Origin: Lunularia cruciata
Lineage: Eukaryota; Streptophyta; Marchantiopsida; Lunulariales; Lunulariaceae
Direction of reading: 5' to 3'
Assembly: GCA_948567375.1 (NCBI GenBank)
Contig: OX419757.1
Coordinates: 42,718,001 to 42,782,000 of the forward strand
DNA: 64,000 nt
The notes under the pieces are model-generated. The model was not told the DNA's origin. It was given only the letters and a program-made list of their open reading frames with translations, and ran no database searches. This document shows, one piece after another, positions 44,190-55,150 of the stretch (its first letter is position 1; the number at the start of each line of letters is the position of its first letter). The position numbers were made by a program, and so were the translations under genes.

Positions 44190-44547
44190 AGAAGGAAGGA
44201 ACTCCTATATATACCTAAGGCAAGGAATTTTTTATTCTTTTTCGTCTATGTCTGCTTAGCAAACCTGCTGCCAAGGGTTGAGGTTGGAGAGGGTATAGCC
44301 CCTTTGCTAAGACAACTTTTAGGCATAAGGCAGTAACACCTTCTTAAGTAACATCCATACATTTTTTCCACCTGATGTTGTCTTCCTGTTTTACGTTTCA
44401 CTGCTTTGTGTGCGAATTGTCCATGCTGTCTTATGTCATTCTAGCTTCAGCGCAGAAGTCAGTTTCCTGTTCTGTTATCATGCTCAGTGTAGCTCAGGTA
44501 TGAACAGAGCAGATTGTTTATCCTCGTGTTAAGATCATAAAGTAGCA
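44190..44547 (+). repeat. Outer copia 3' LTR remnant
   Basis: Matches the joined 21424-21501 plus 28479-28761, including GAACTCCTATATATACC and TAGCCCCTTTGCTAAGA. It is truncated at both ends: the first 270 bp are absent and it stops at GTAGCAC, about 85 bp before the LTR end. Confidence 0.85.
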
Positions 44548-44556
44548 CAGGGAAAA

Positions 44557-45412
44557 TCACATAGTATCCATTGTTGAGGCCAAAGAACTCCATAGGCATT
44601 CTGATGACCAAGTAGCCGAATGGAGATTAACTTGCCTCTGAAATTGAAGGCTGGGCAAGAAACGAATGTCGCGGGTTGGATTCGATGATGAAGATGGCCC
44701 AAGGATCTCATAAATCGAGTCATTGAGCTGTTCATAGACATTGTGAAGCAGATCGAATATTAGCTACAAATAGCATTTCAATACTTCACTGATCCTCACG
44801 CAGTACTTCAGAAGCTACTGCAGCTGTTCGACTAAAACCCTCTGAACGGTTATAGTTATTTGAATATCAGGTCAGACTACGCGATTATGAACCCAACGAG
44901 ATCCACATTGTACATAACGGACTCCAATCACAACTTAATAGATTCTACATGATGTAAGGAAATAGCACTTGGGAAATCTGCTCAAAGAACTTCAGATCTT
45001 ACAGCAATTCAACTTTCCACATAACATTCAAAGCGCAAATCAAAATGTGGATAGAATGGAATCCAGTAAACGATCATGCACAACGCAGCACTGTACTGTA
45101 CTCATGAAGCAGAAACCGTCTGAGCACAAGAATGACATGTCACAAGGATACACTATATATAATATGTGCTACCGTATATGTATGGTAGCGTTGATCTCTG
45201 AGGGATATAAAGTCATGATCAGCATCCATACGGTGCTAATCCTGGAATATGATCTTCTCACCTCTGGGCTCACCACAAGTTTACAGGAATTTGGAACCCG
45301 ACCGACCATCGATTGGTTATTGGAACCCAACTATTGGAGGGAAAATATAACATTCATGGGGCACTTACCTGTTCAAGTTGCCTTGCTGATCTAGTATGAC
45401 GGTTTTCTCATC
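44557..45412 (-). CDS. 3' exons of an unidentified host gene (partial)
   Basis: Three exon candidates on the - strand. 45412-45369 reads DEKTVILDQQGNLN between TTAG and GTAAGT. 45330-45274, after a pyrimidine-rich acceptor, continues in phase with WVPITNRWSVGFQIPVNL. 44763-44557 reads FDLLHNVYEQLNDSIYEILG and ends in TGA at 44557-44559. The first two join in phase; the third does not, so at least one exon between 44764 and 45273 is missing from my model. I do not recognise the family. The stop codon is only about 10 bp from the truncated copia LTR. Confidence 0.4.
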
Positions 45413-47997
45413 CTAAGCCTGTGTTCGATCCATCACTAAGGTAGAGTTCAACACTCTGTCTGCCCCACCATCTGTGCACATGTATATTAGTGACATCAGA
45501 AACATTAGATATCAGAAAATTGATACACAACCTGCGTAAGTCGACCGCGAACTGAATGCAACTGGACGGGCTCTGCAACTCAGTACAACTTTGAAGTGTG
45601 TGATGGCATGGCGCTTCGTACTGTATTTGACTTATTCGAGATTTGATGTTAAATCTCTGCGATCGAATTGTAATGTGGTGCCACACCATCTTTTCAGTTG
45701 TATTTCGTCTGTCATTACCTGAAGTGAGAACATAAACATTAGTAGAGATCCGTGACCTAAGGTTTGGACCGAGTAAATTTTAGGAAAATTTACACAAGTG
45801 CTCTTGACGATTGATGAATTACAAAAATACTTTTTACTAAATTTTTAAAGCTAAAATAGCCACGGTGGGGCGGGGAGGGGCAGTTCCCTGGGTGGTGTGG
45901 CTGGAGAGGATTTTTTGGGTCCACCCCAATCCCTTCACCATCCCATCAGGGGTATTCGTATAAATTTCAGCCATAATCCAAACTTGCTGGAGATATTAAC
46001 TCTACCACCAATCACCATATTCTGCACAGAAGGAAAATATTACACTAAAACAAGATATATACTTGCATCATCTGTTATTCGTCCTCGTCCATTGACTGAT
46101 ACATCCGTTTGTTTGTAAAGTGAAAGTTGGAACGATGGAACAAGAATTTTGGGTGAAAAGAACAGTGGCTACGAATGATGTTGTTGGAAATCATTAGCTC
46201 CATACCTCGATGGAGAACATTGCCAGAAGAGCGATTGCAACTGGTGTTAGTTTCCTTCTTTTCCTTCTCCCATTCTCATGGATTTCTGAGCCCGGAATCG
46301 TGGTGAGACGGCCACTCCGTTTAGCAGCGGAAGCTCAAATCCGGCCAATATAAGACACAACTGTGAGAACATGCGTGACTGATCTTGTCACATATTCACA
46401 ATATAATATATTTCAATGTGCTAAAATAGGTTAATATCTATTACGTGTTTTTATATGTCATGTGGAATTAAAAAAGTTGGCTTCCGATTCAAAGTATTTG
46501 TAAAGAATTTTATACGCTTCGATTACATTATATTTTTTAATATATAATTTTGGTCAATTAACATTACAGGGACAATTTCTGGTAATTTGAACTAGCATGC
46601 AAATAAGAAGGAAAAAAGGAAAAAATTATGGGAAAATAGTGTAATTCTATATTAATTTATATTTAAAATTTAAAATTTAAAATTTAAAAATAAAAATTCC
46701 AACCTCCTCCCTTCCAAAAGACGTCTCAATGCATAAATCTATATCAATGTGGAAACCGTATGATATGAAATATTTCCAGTGTAGACATAAAACGATCGTG
46801 AACGATCTATTAACAGAAGTTGATTTTGTTCCGCTACATAAGTGGATACCATGCTACTTGGATGCCCATGAATTTTTGAACATTTCGGAAATTTTTTCAA
46901 AGTGTGTGTTATACTGTTCTGTTCATCATATCAAAACATGTTAGACACGGTACATTCATCGGTGTTTACTTATGGCCTTTCTACTTCTTCTTTTTCGCTT
47001 GTCGCAAACCTGATCTTCCTTTACTAATATTGATACACTGTCGTTTTTTCACCTTAGATTGAAAAAAAGTAACATTTTATTTTCTTTGATTCTGCTTATA
47101 CCCTTTGTTTCGTTCTTTTGGGCATATTAGACGTATTTACCTGTCATGTGTTTTCCGCATACGCGCTCGCTGTGATATGTTTAGTCTTTGTTTTCATGAA
47201 CAAAGACTAGTTACCTTTTCTAAATAACTAAGAATGGAATCGCTCGTTTAGAATTATCAAGAAGGAACTTTGGTGTTGAAGTTAAACCTCTCTAAGTTAG
47301 TCCTCCTTGTTCAAATTATTCAACAGATTCAACAAAAATCTGAATTCACTTCTTATTTCATTGATCTCTCACAAAACATATTTATTCATAAATTCATTAG
47401 ATGATAACGCTAATAGATAACGAAGGTTCTCCAGTACTACTACCGTAGAGCAAAAGTGGAGAGAACCAAAATTACAGAGATTCTCAAGATTTTAACTTCA
47501 CAGTGCACGAGAAGGTGGGGCCTCCCTGACTTCCTCCATGGCCAGAGCCCGCGGTGTTGATGACCCGACAAAAGGAACTTTAATGTGGCTTGTGACAGAC
47601 CTTGATTTCTTTGTTGCTTGAGCTCTTATCTGGCACTAAATCAATCTTATTCACAAGGAAAGCTGTCGCTCACACTCACTAACAGGTCGATATCAGATTT
47701 TGGCATTTACACGATTGAGTCCACTAGAAAATTACAAAGTAGTTCCATCACCTGCTGTCTTTATTAACTGATCATGAACTGAAACTCTTAACATCTCATG
47801 TTAAACTATATAGCCAATACATGAAGTGAGAAATTTCTTAGCGACTGTCATGGTGAGAGAAAAGATGGCTCACTATGATTTTTAGTCAAGATGAAGACCA
47901 GGCTAAAAGGGTTTTATTATGGTCATCTACATGATACATGATTGTTAATGAAGTTACCTCCCCTTCCTAACAATATGGTAAGAATAGCAGGAACAGT
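45413..47997. other. Region between the unidentified gene and the methylesterase-like gene
   Basis: A - strand open stretch near 45545-45690 (YEAPCHHTLQSCTELQ) may be an upstream exon of the unidentified gene but has no phase-compatible joint. A G-rich tract lies at 45867-45892. 46430-46700 is very AT-rich, with ATTTAAA repeats at about 46655-46690. The rest shows no gene. The right end is the 3' flank of the methylesterase-like gene. Confidence 0.4.
45867..45892 (+). other. Potential G-quadruplex tract
   Basis: Three GGGG runs with one-base loops (GGGGCGGGGAGGGG) and a fourth GGG after nine bases. It stands out in AT-rich surroundings, between two host genes. Confidence 0.5.
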
Positions 47998-50655
47998 CTA
48001 CATAAGATACGCGATGGTTTTGAGGAGAGTAAATAAGTATGACGTTTCCGAGAAGAATGGGGCGTGATCGCTGCTTTTGAGAATGAACTGCTGTTTGACT
48101 GGGGTATCACGGATCATCTTCTGTTGATACTCATAAGGGATCACTTTGTCAGCTCCACACAAGATGTAGTATCGATCGATTGAGCCGTAATTCGTGGTTG
48201 TGAGCTTAATTACGTCCATTAAAGGATAATAAGGTGTATCATCCAACATTGTCAAAGCCAAAGTGATATCCTGCATATTCAGAAAATCAATCCTTGATTA
48301 GACGAGCTTTGACTGGATTTTGCGTCGCACTAAGGGCAGCGGTCTTGAATCCATCTAAGGGTTGAACTTGAATAGAATCGAAGTGATAGTTCTATGAATC
48401 AAAATATGAAGAATTTATGGACAGGTAATTCACCATTGATGGCGCTCTCGGGTAGAAAAAGGAACGAGCAGCTGTTAAGTTGACACTGAAAGATGTTGGT
48501 TGCATCAACCGCCCTTCGCGATAGTTGAAGGTGAAAATACCCATATCCAACGAGTTGAAGTACTGTTTCCAAGGCCATAAAACTTTAAGTACGAACCATA
48601 TCAATTATTCATTCCGAGCACCTAGCCTCGATCTTCACGTGTTCCCGTGCCTTGATCGTGTATTGAGAAATGAGAAGGTGGGTCTTCAAACAGAATCTAT
48701 ATAGTTCTTTCGATCGAACCTGGAATTGAAAGAAGCAACGATTGGAAACTTTGATGACCTAGCTGCTTTCGATGGCATATGAAGATCAAATGTTCAACTG
48801 AGAAAGAAGAAATCAAGAATAATTAAAGAGAGAGTGGTTCAGGGACATACAGGAAGAATGGGATCGATCGGTCTTTGTCCGTTTAAGGGCATAACTGCAG
48901 CAATATACACGACTTTAGAAACTTTCTCGGGGTAAGTTTCCATGGCATAAGATGCCGCTGCTCCACCGAGGCTGTGTGCAACCAAGACGACCTGCGCATG
49001 CTCAGACACAAATGAATTATGTATGAAAACACTGCCAAGGATGGGCATCGCTTGATGTGCACACTGTCTATCGTTGGAAAAGGGAATCGATATTTACACG
49101 TTTTTTGATATTTCCACACCTTCAGCTGCAGTTCGTATCCGAGTTTTTGCCAGTGCAACATGATACAGCGAAGATGCGCCTGCTAATTTAAGATTCCCTA
49201 ACTTAGCGGCCGGAGATATAATCTATAACTCTCGAACTTGGCGGGAGGTGTGGAAATATAAAAGATGGATGTGGAAATATCTGTTCCCTTGAAAAATCAT
49301 CTCTAGTATTATCCATGCAGTCACTCTTCTAGCAATGCAGCTTTTTGATGCTTCGGACGAAGCTTTTTGATGCTTCGGACGAAACTTATGGACCGCAACA
49401 GCCAACAAGTTGCTGTCTAGATCAGAATGACTACATAGTTTTAATGCTTTTGTCAGGAAATGAGTTGAAATAACAAGATGTTTCAAATTTCACGGACCTT
49501 TCCTGTCATATTGGACAAGTGGTTTGTAAGGGGCTTGGCATAATGTGATAGTGTCTTGATGGTGTCAGCACTGGTTTGGTCCCTTCCATGGGAAGTAAGG
49601 TCCACTAAATGTATGTTGAAACCTGCTTCCTGCAGCATAGTGGCCACCTTGTACCAACACCACGCTCCATGCCCGCCACCATGGACAAACAAGACGGTTT
49701 TTGTCATAAGAGGACCCATAGCTGCAGTAACCTGCGAAGTAAGTGTGGTCATCGTGAGTATGGAAATCTGTTTACAAATCGAAAGGAGAACTAGTATAAA
49801 TTATTGGGCCATGATAGCTCTGTTCCTGTTACAGGCAAGACTAATTGGTTATAATCATCTCAAATTCAATATACATCGGAACGTTAGTTTCAAGAATCGC
49901 ATAGAATCCCCTTCCACCAGAGAAGTATATTATATATCGACTAATCCTCTGCAAACTGATCTTTGATTGTTTTTCAACTGGATCAACTTGATACTGCTCC
50001 AATCGGTTTACTGGATGCGAGTATATAGGAAACCTTCACTGTTATGTATAAACCACTGACTTCTCCTGGACACTTTTACAACAGAAATGTACAATACCGA
50101 TCTGAGTCAAGAAAGTGTCAAGCTTGCTATTCCGCATGTTAATTTTTCTGACGTATTTGTCACTAATGGATGAAAGGTGATTGTGAGAATAATAACAACC
50201 AGTCCAAGATTGCCCCACATTTCGTTGATGACATTGTCTGTTCTAATGCAATCGAATTATGACATTCGAACTGTGTGACATTCGAACTTTCTAGTAGAAT
50301 ACTTTGGCTGGATATTGTCTTGAGTTCTGAGTTGTCGGAACCCAATCGTAAACATCTCTCGATATAAAAGTTTCTCATTAGTCCGTCCAATCGCCACTGA
50401 CATGCCTCGTATCAACATCCCCAAAAGCTTCCACAATTGAAGAACTCGTTCAGCAGAGTTTCACAGACTAGACAATATCTATGGATATACACCTAATGCA
50501 TGACATTGTTGTAATCCCAGAGTTATAAGTTTGAAGTCGAAGTAGATAATGCTTACCGGTTCTGCACAGACGGTGGTCTTCGACGACGTTAAAAGTATTG
50601 TGAGAAGCACTACAGCGGACATGAATCGAAGCACTATCCTTCCTGAGCCCTTCAT
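47998..50655 (-). CDS. Secreted alpha/beta hydrolase, methylesterase/hydroxynitrile-lyase family (five exons, 291 aa)
   Basis: Exons 50655-50557, 49731-49498, 48991-48851, 48562-48434, 48270-47998; all introns GT-AG and phase 0. The ATG at 50655 is chosen because the open frame upstream reaches only a GTG. The first 33 residues are a signal peptide (hydrophobic VVLLTILL, then Thr/Ser and CAEP). The oxyanion-hole motif is HGGGHGAWCW. The nucleophile Ser is in VAHSLGGAA, the catalytic Asp probably in CGADKVIP, and the His in SSDHAPFFSE. Plant MES proteins hydrolyse methyl esters of hormones such as salicylate, jasmonate or auxin; relatives are hydroxynitrile lyases. The substrate here cannot be told, and most MES proteins are cytosolic, so a signal peptide is notable. 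It looks intact. Confidence 0.9.
49339..49382. repeat. Perfect 22-bp tandem duplication in intron 2 of the methylesterase-like gene
   Basis: AGCTTTTTGATGCTTCGGAC plus GA, twice without a mismatch. Probably a recent slippage event. Confidence 0.95.
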
Positions 50656-52503
50656 CTCTGAATTCAAGCCACTTCTACTCACACGACTTTTGTTGTGAAT
50701 TGAGAGAAAACTGATCTGCTGGATAAAATATGAGACCCTGGCAATGTCTTTTATAATCAGTCACATGTGCTTGTGGAGCATAGACTTCCGGACATTGGAT
50801 CACCGTAATCATCATCAGAATTTCAGAACGTACTTCACTGAACAAGATCAAGTAAACATACGTACCTGCATCATTGTCATTCGTAGAGTCCAGATTGCTC
50901 AGGATTTCAGCATCCACACAATTATGAAAGAGTATAGTACGATAGAAGTACTTCACACTGACTGCAAAAGGTGAATTAAATCACAAGTAATCAGTGTGTT
51001 TCGAAGTCCACCTCTAAGTACAGTCTGAATATCAAGACGGCCTGTTGGAACGTCATGTGCGGCAAATATTGGCTCAACAAACAGAACTGCGAAGACCTGG
51101 ATCCTGAGAGCCAGGATCTGCTTCTGAGCTTAGCTATATGGTTCACAAGCATTTGATCCTGGAAAAATTGGATACTGAAGGTGAAATATTCTTATAAATC
51201 GTCTTATGGGATTGTAAATTGGACAAGAAGCCACTTGAGTGCTGCTTGAACCTGAGAAACAGATTTCTCCGTGTTCGCATGGATCCGGGCCAACGATGCT
51301 GATAATTTCGGAGGTTGTGAATCTCACAGAGTCACGTTTCTGTGATCACGCGATCTGTTATGTACAAGCAGCTCCAGGGGAGGTATATCTGTCATGTGGA
51401 ACTCGAACGGAAAGATACCTGGGGCAATAAACGGATTCGATTTTTCTGTACCTTCAAAGGATCCCATGTCTTTCTTAGTCCATCTTTCCTGGGTATCTCG
51501 GTGGAGTCAGGGCACAAAATCGTTTGCAAGTACTTGCAACTAGTCAATTGACGTTGATGGTCTTGCAGAACCTTAAGAAATGAAATTTATTCGAAACTCA
51601 ATTAGAGTGGTTCCACGAAACTTGGCAAGAAATTGTTAGAATGTTAGCACATAGCTTTGCAACGATAATAACTTCTTTTGTTAACATTTTGGGTAAAACC
51701 ACCACCGAAGGATTGCCAAGTAGCTAGTTTTGTCCTTTTGGGGGTTTGTTCAATCCGAAAGATAGTCCCGAAGGTAGTTGGCACCGAAGAGTGAAGGGAG
51801 AATGTCAAGGAATAAGAGATCCGCTGGCCTAAGAAGACATTACATGTGGCGGCGAGAACGAAGGTCGGGTACCGGGAAGTGCAATTTCAATGCTGACATT
51901 CGGTTCCTATGGAAGGCCACACCAACAACCGCCAACAGATTCACATGTGAAAAATCACACTGAAGATTTGATGGCGCCATATAAGTGCTCGCACTTATAT
52001 GGATCTGTACACTTATCAACCTTTCAAGAGCGCCTACAGATATACCGCGTCCCGACGATTGGTGTGGAATTTGGGGAATAAGGAAGCGTGAATCAGTGGG
52101 AGGTTAGGGGTGCAAGTTGAAGAAGTGACATCCATCAATCCGATGACAATGAGAGGAGGATTGAATCTGAAGCAGCCAAACTCTCGAGAAATGGGAAATG
52201 GAAACATAAAGTGAGTTACAGAAAAACTGAAACTTATTTCCTTACCGTGGAATTGTGACTATAGTTAGATTGCTCTAGCTCAAGAAATCCGGTGAGGACA
52301 ATATCAAAGAAGTAACACATTGCATGACAATCCACAATTGTGGACAAAAGACCATTGGTGAAAGATTTTGGGGGAAGATGCAAGTGATGTTGGCGGACGC
52401 ACACTTGATACTACACATGGGGAGGCAGAGTATACCATGAAGAATTGCAAGCTTTGTTCACACAAGACCCAAGCAATGGCTACCGGGCATTAACCTACAA
52501 ATA
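50656..52503. other. Upstream of the methylesterase-like gene; no supported gene
   Basis: It should hold the promoter of the leftward gene. A short + frame near 51060-51150 (CEDLDPESQDLLLSLAIW) looks protein-like but has no splice or family support. From about 52100 the sequence becomes repeat-like. Confidence 0.4.
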
Positions 52504-52806
52504 TCCAGCAAGGAAAGCCATTGCTATTTTTATCATGCTGTTGTTTTGTTCAAGCAGAACCACCTATATTACAAATAGTTAGATCATATTCTGTGAACAT
52601 GTTTTCAAAGGACACACCATCAACTAGGCACAAATGCTTCACAATCACACTCAAGATCCAGCAAGGAAGGCCATTGTTATTTCCATCATGCTTTTGTTTG
52701 TTCAAGCAGAACTACCTATATTACAAAGAGTTAGATCATATTCTTTGGCCATGTTTTCAAAGGACACACCATCAACTAGGCACAAATGTTTCACAATCAC
52801 TCTCAA
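52504..52806. repeat. Two tandem 153-bp units
   Basis: TCCAGCAAGGAA-GCCATTG begins at 52504 and again at 52657. Both units end in AGGCACAAATG-TTCACAATC. The unit is in frame (51 codons) but the frames have no family match. Probably part of a retroelement relic. Confidence 0.85.
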
Positions 52807-53282
52807 TGGATGTTTGGTGCTTTTGCAAGAAAGGATCACAGTACTTAATGTAGTTTTTCATTCACTTCTATGATGGAACTGCATTACTTGTAGGAGAAGA
52901 AGAGACTAAGATGTTTGGGGATTATTTCATTTCTGTAACCTATTTGGATAAGTAGTTTGGTCATGGCTCAAATAAGGGACGTTGATGCATAGTTTGCAAA
53001 GGTAGAGAAGTACTTGAAGGCACAAGTGCCAACTCTTGAACACCAACCAATGTCAAAAGGAGGACCACGATAGCATAGAAGGCGGGTGATGCACCTACAT
53101 AGTTGACTCCTTTGTCTTGAGTTGCCAAGAGACCAAGGATATTTGTGATTGAAGAAGATGACAAATCAGTTTGATAGTCTTTTCATAAGAAGAGAGTGAG
53201 AGTTTGACTAGCAAGATGAATGACAATGAACCAACTCCTATACTTGAATTGCCCATTGTGTATGAGGCACCAATTGGGATAC

Positions 53283-54052
53283 TGTAATATTCCGAGAACA
53301 TGAGATGACCCCCAAGAAAAATACAAGGGAAGAAACACAAAGCTTCACACTCAATACGTTGATGCCGCAAAGTAGCACCTTTTCTTTATTATATAGTAAA
53401 GAGGATCTTCTCAAAGGAAGCTCTATCCTTGGATCAACTACATGGATTGGTGACATGTTGGTCCTTGTCCTATCTGGTCGGACAAACAAGTTTGACAAGA
53501 GGGAATCTTTAGGGAATCTTCCTATAAGAAGCTCAAAATTGCATGGGTGAGGTACCTTTGGAAAGCTCTCAATGAGACAGGCAGGTAGAGGAGAAGACTA
53601 ATTGGTTCAGCCCAAGGGAAGGATTAATTTTATTTTTGAGGCCCTTAGATTAGTTACATGGATGGGTGACATGTTGGTCCTTGTCCTATCTGGTCGGACA
53701 AACAAGTTTGACAAGAGGGAATCTTTAGGGAATCTTCCTATAAGAAGCTCAAAATTGCATGGGTGAGGTACCTTTGGAAAGCTCTCAATGAGACAGGCAA
53801 GTAGAGGAGAAGACTAATTGGTTCAGCCCAAGGGAAGGATTAATTTTATTTTTGAGGCCTAATTCATCCGTTAAGACCTCCAAAATTGGCTTTAAATTTT
53901 TCAAGGTGTTTTCCAATCCTGCACTATTAGTGGAGGTACTCTTTTTGTGACACCTCTATCTAATCTACTTAGTCCATCATATATATAATCCTTCTAGATG
54001 TTACCAAGCCAATTTCCACCTGTAGATAATATGTCTAGCTAATGGTATTATA
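53283..54052 (-). mobile_element. Solo LTR, family B, copy 2 (TSD GATAC)
   Basis: Reverse of the family seen at 12595: starts TGTAATATT and ends GTATTATA. Perfect duplication GATAC at 53278-53282 and 54053-54057. It contains a private 216-bp tandem duplication (53441-53656 and 53657 to about 53857) whose copies are almost identical. Confidence 0.9.
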
Positions 54053-54057
54053 GATAC

Positions 54058-55150
54058 CTCAAGTTGATAACCCCCTAGAGCTCCAATTGGCACCAAAGGA
54101 TAATGGTACAAGGTTGAGAGCATGTTGAGACAAAAGGACTAGTGCTAGAAGAAGACCCACCATTGGTGACTCCGGGAAGATGTGTTGGAAGATAGTAATG
54201 TTCCTATGATTTGAAATTTGGAATTCTTCCTATGATTTGATATTTGAAATTGATCATATGGGAGTACTCAAGGGAGTGGGAAGATATACACAATGCATTG
54301 GGCTTACTAAAGAAGATGCATGCAATACTTTGCAAAATTTGGGATAAGACTCATGCATTGTAGAATCAATTAGCTCAAGTGTCAAGTGTTATTCAAGAAC
54401 TGCAAGAGTGCAAGAGAGTGATTGTTGGTTATGTCAAAAGAGCAAAGAAAGAGGTATAAGACATGAAGATTAATAGTCATTGATTGCGTGTAGCTAATGA
54501 AAATTAGTTAAGGAGTATCAAAAATTGAACCATATATACATGACAATTCTTGTGGAACTCAAGAAGGTGAAAGACACAAGTGCATCATTGAGTCCATGAA
54601 GAAATGATAAGAAGCATTGATTAAAACAAAGTAAAGATAAAATTGTAACTACAACAAAATTAAACAACAAAAGGAAGAAGAAGTATTTTGTTTAACTATT
54701 GAATTAGAAGCATTGAAGCTTGTGTTCAAGAGTTGGAGGAAAAATTAAAGGCATGCAAAGACATTGCCATTCCAGCAAAGCCTACACCAGTTTTGATTAT
54801 TGTACCTATTGAACCTAGTTATGTAGGACTGTTGACACATATGGAAAATAAACTAGTGAGGCCTGAAGTAATGAATAGTGAAACAATTAGATTACTTGCA
54901 AAAAACTTAGCTTAGTAATAGAGAACTACAAAAAATTTAATCTTTCCAAGAGGAAAATCAAAGAATTAAACAAGCTTAAGCACAAACTTCTTCTAGGGGA
55001 ACCACAAAATAATGTGAAGAGACCGCGCTTGACTTGGTAGATAGATTTCATTAAAGTATAATACAAGTTAGAGAAAGCTTGAAGTTGGAACTATCCAACT
55101 TAGCCAAATGGTTAGAAATGCTTGCGGACCAATTTGTTAACAAGAATGTA
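54058..55150. other. Retroelement-like relic, class uncertain
   Basis: Fragments such as VQELEEKLKACKDIAIPAKP (54724-54783) suggest a coiled coil. The sequence on both sides of the solo LTR seems continuous (NEPTPILELPIVYEAPIG before it, NPLELQLAPKDNGTR after it). No motif identifies it. Confidence 0.35.

Larger units (their letters stand above)
21149..44547 (+). mobile_element. Outer copia element (+), about 5.1 kb, split into four parts by three insertions
   Basis: Pieces in order: 21149-21501 and 28479-28846 (5' LTR), 28847-29202 (primer site, gag start), 34838-35887 (gag, protease), 41614-44547 (integrase, RT, RNase H, 3' LTR remnant). Subtracting copia-1, gypsy-A2 and gypsy-A3 leaves about 5.07 kb, a normal copia size. 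The LTR split is confirmed by the uninterrupted 3' LTR at about 44190-44547, and the two pol joints by reading sense. The RT catalytic block is deleted. Confidence 0.85.

Noticed and set aside
51060-51150. Exon reading CEDLDPESQDLLLSLAIW
   Set aside because: Protein-like composition only; no acceptor, no upstream frame and no family match.
54733-54915. A small host gene with a coiled coil
   Set aside because: It lies in a decayed repeat block next to solo LTRs, has no splice or promoter support, and is too short to assign.
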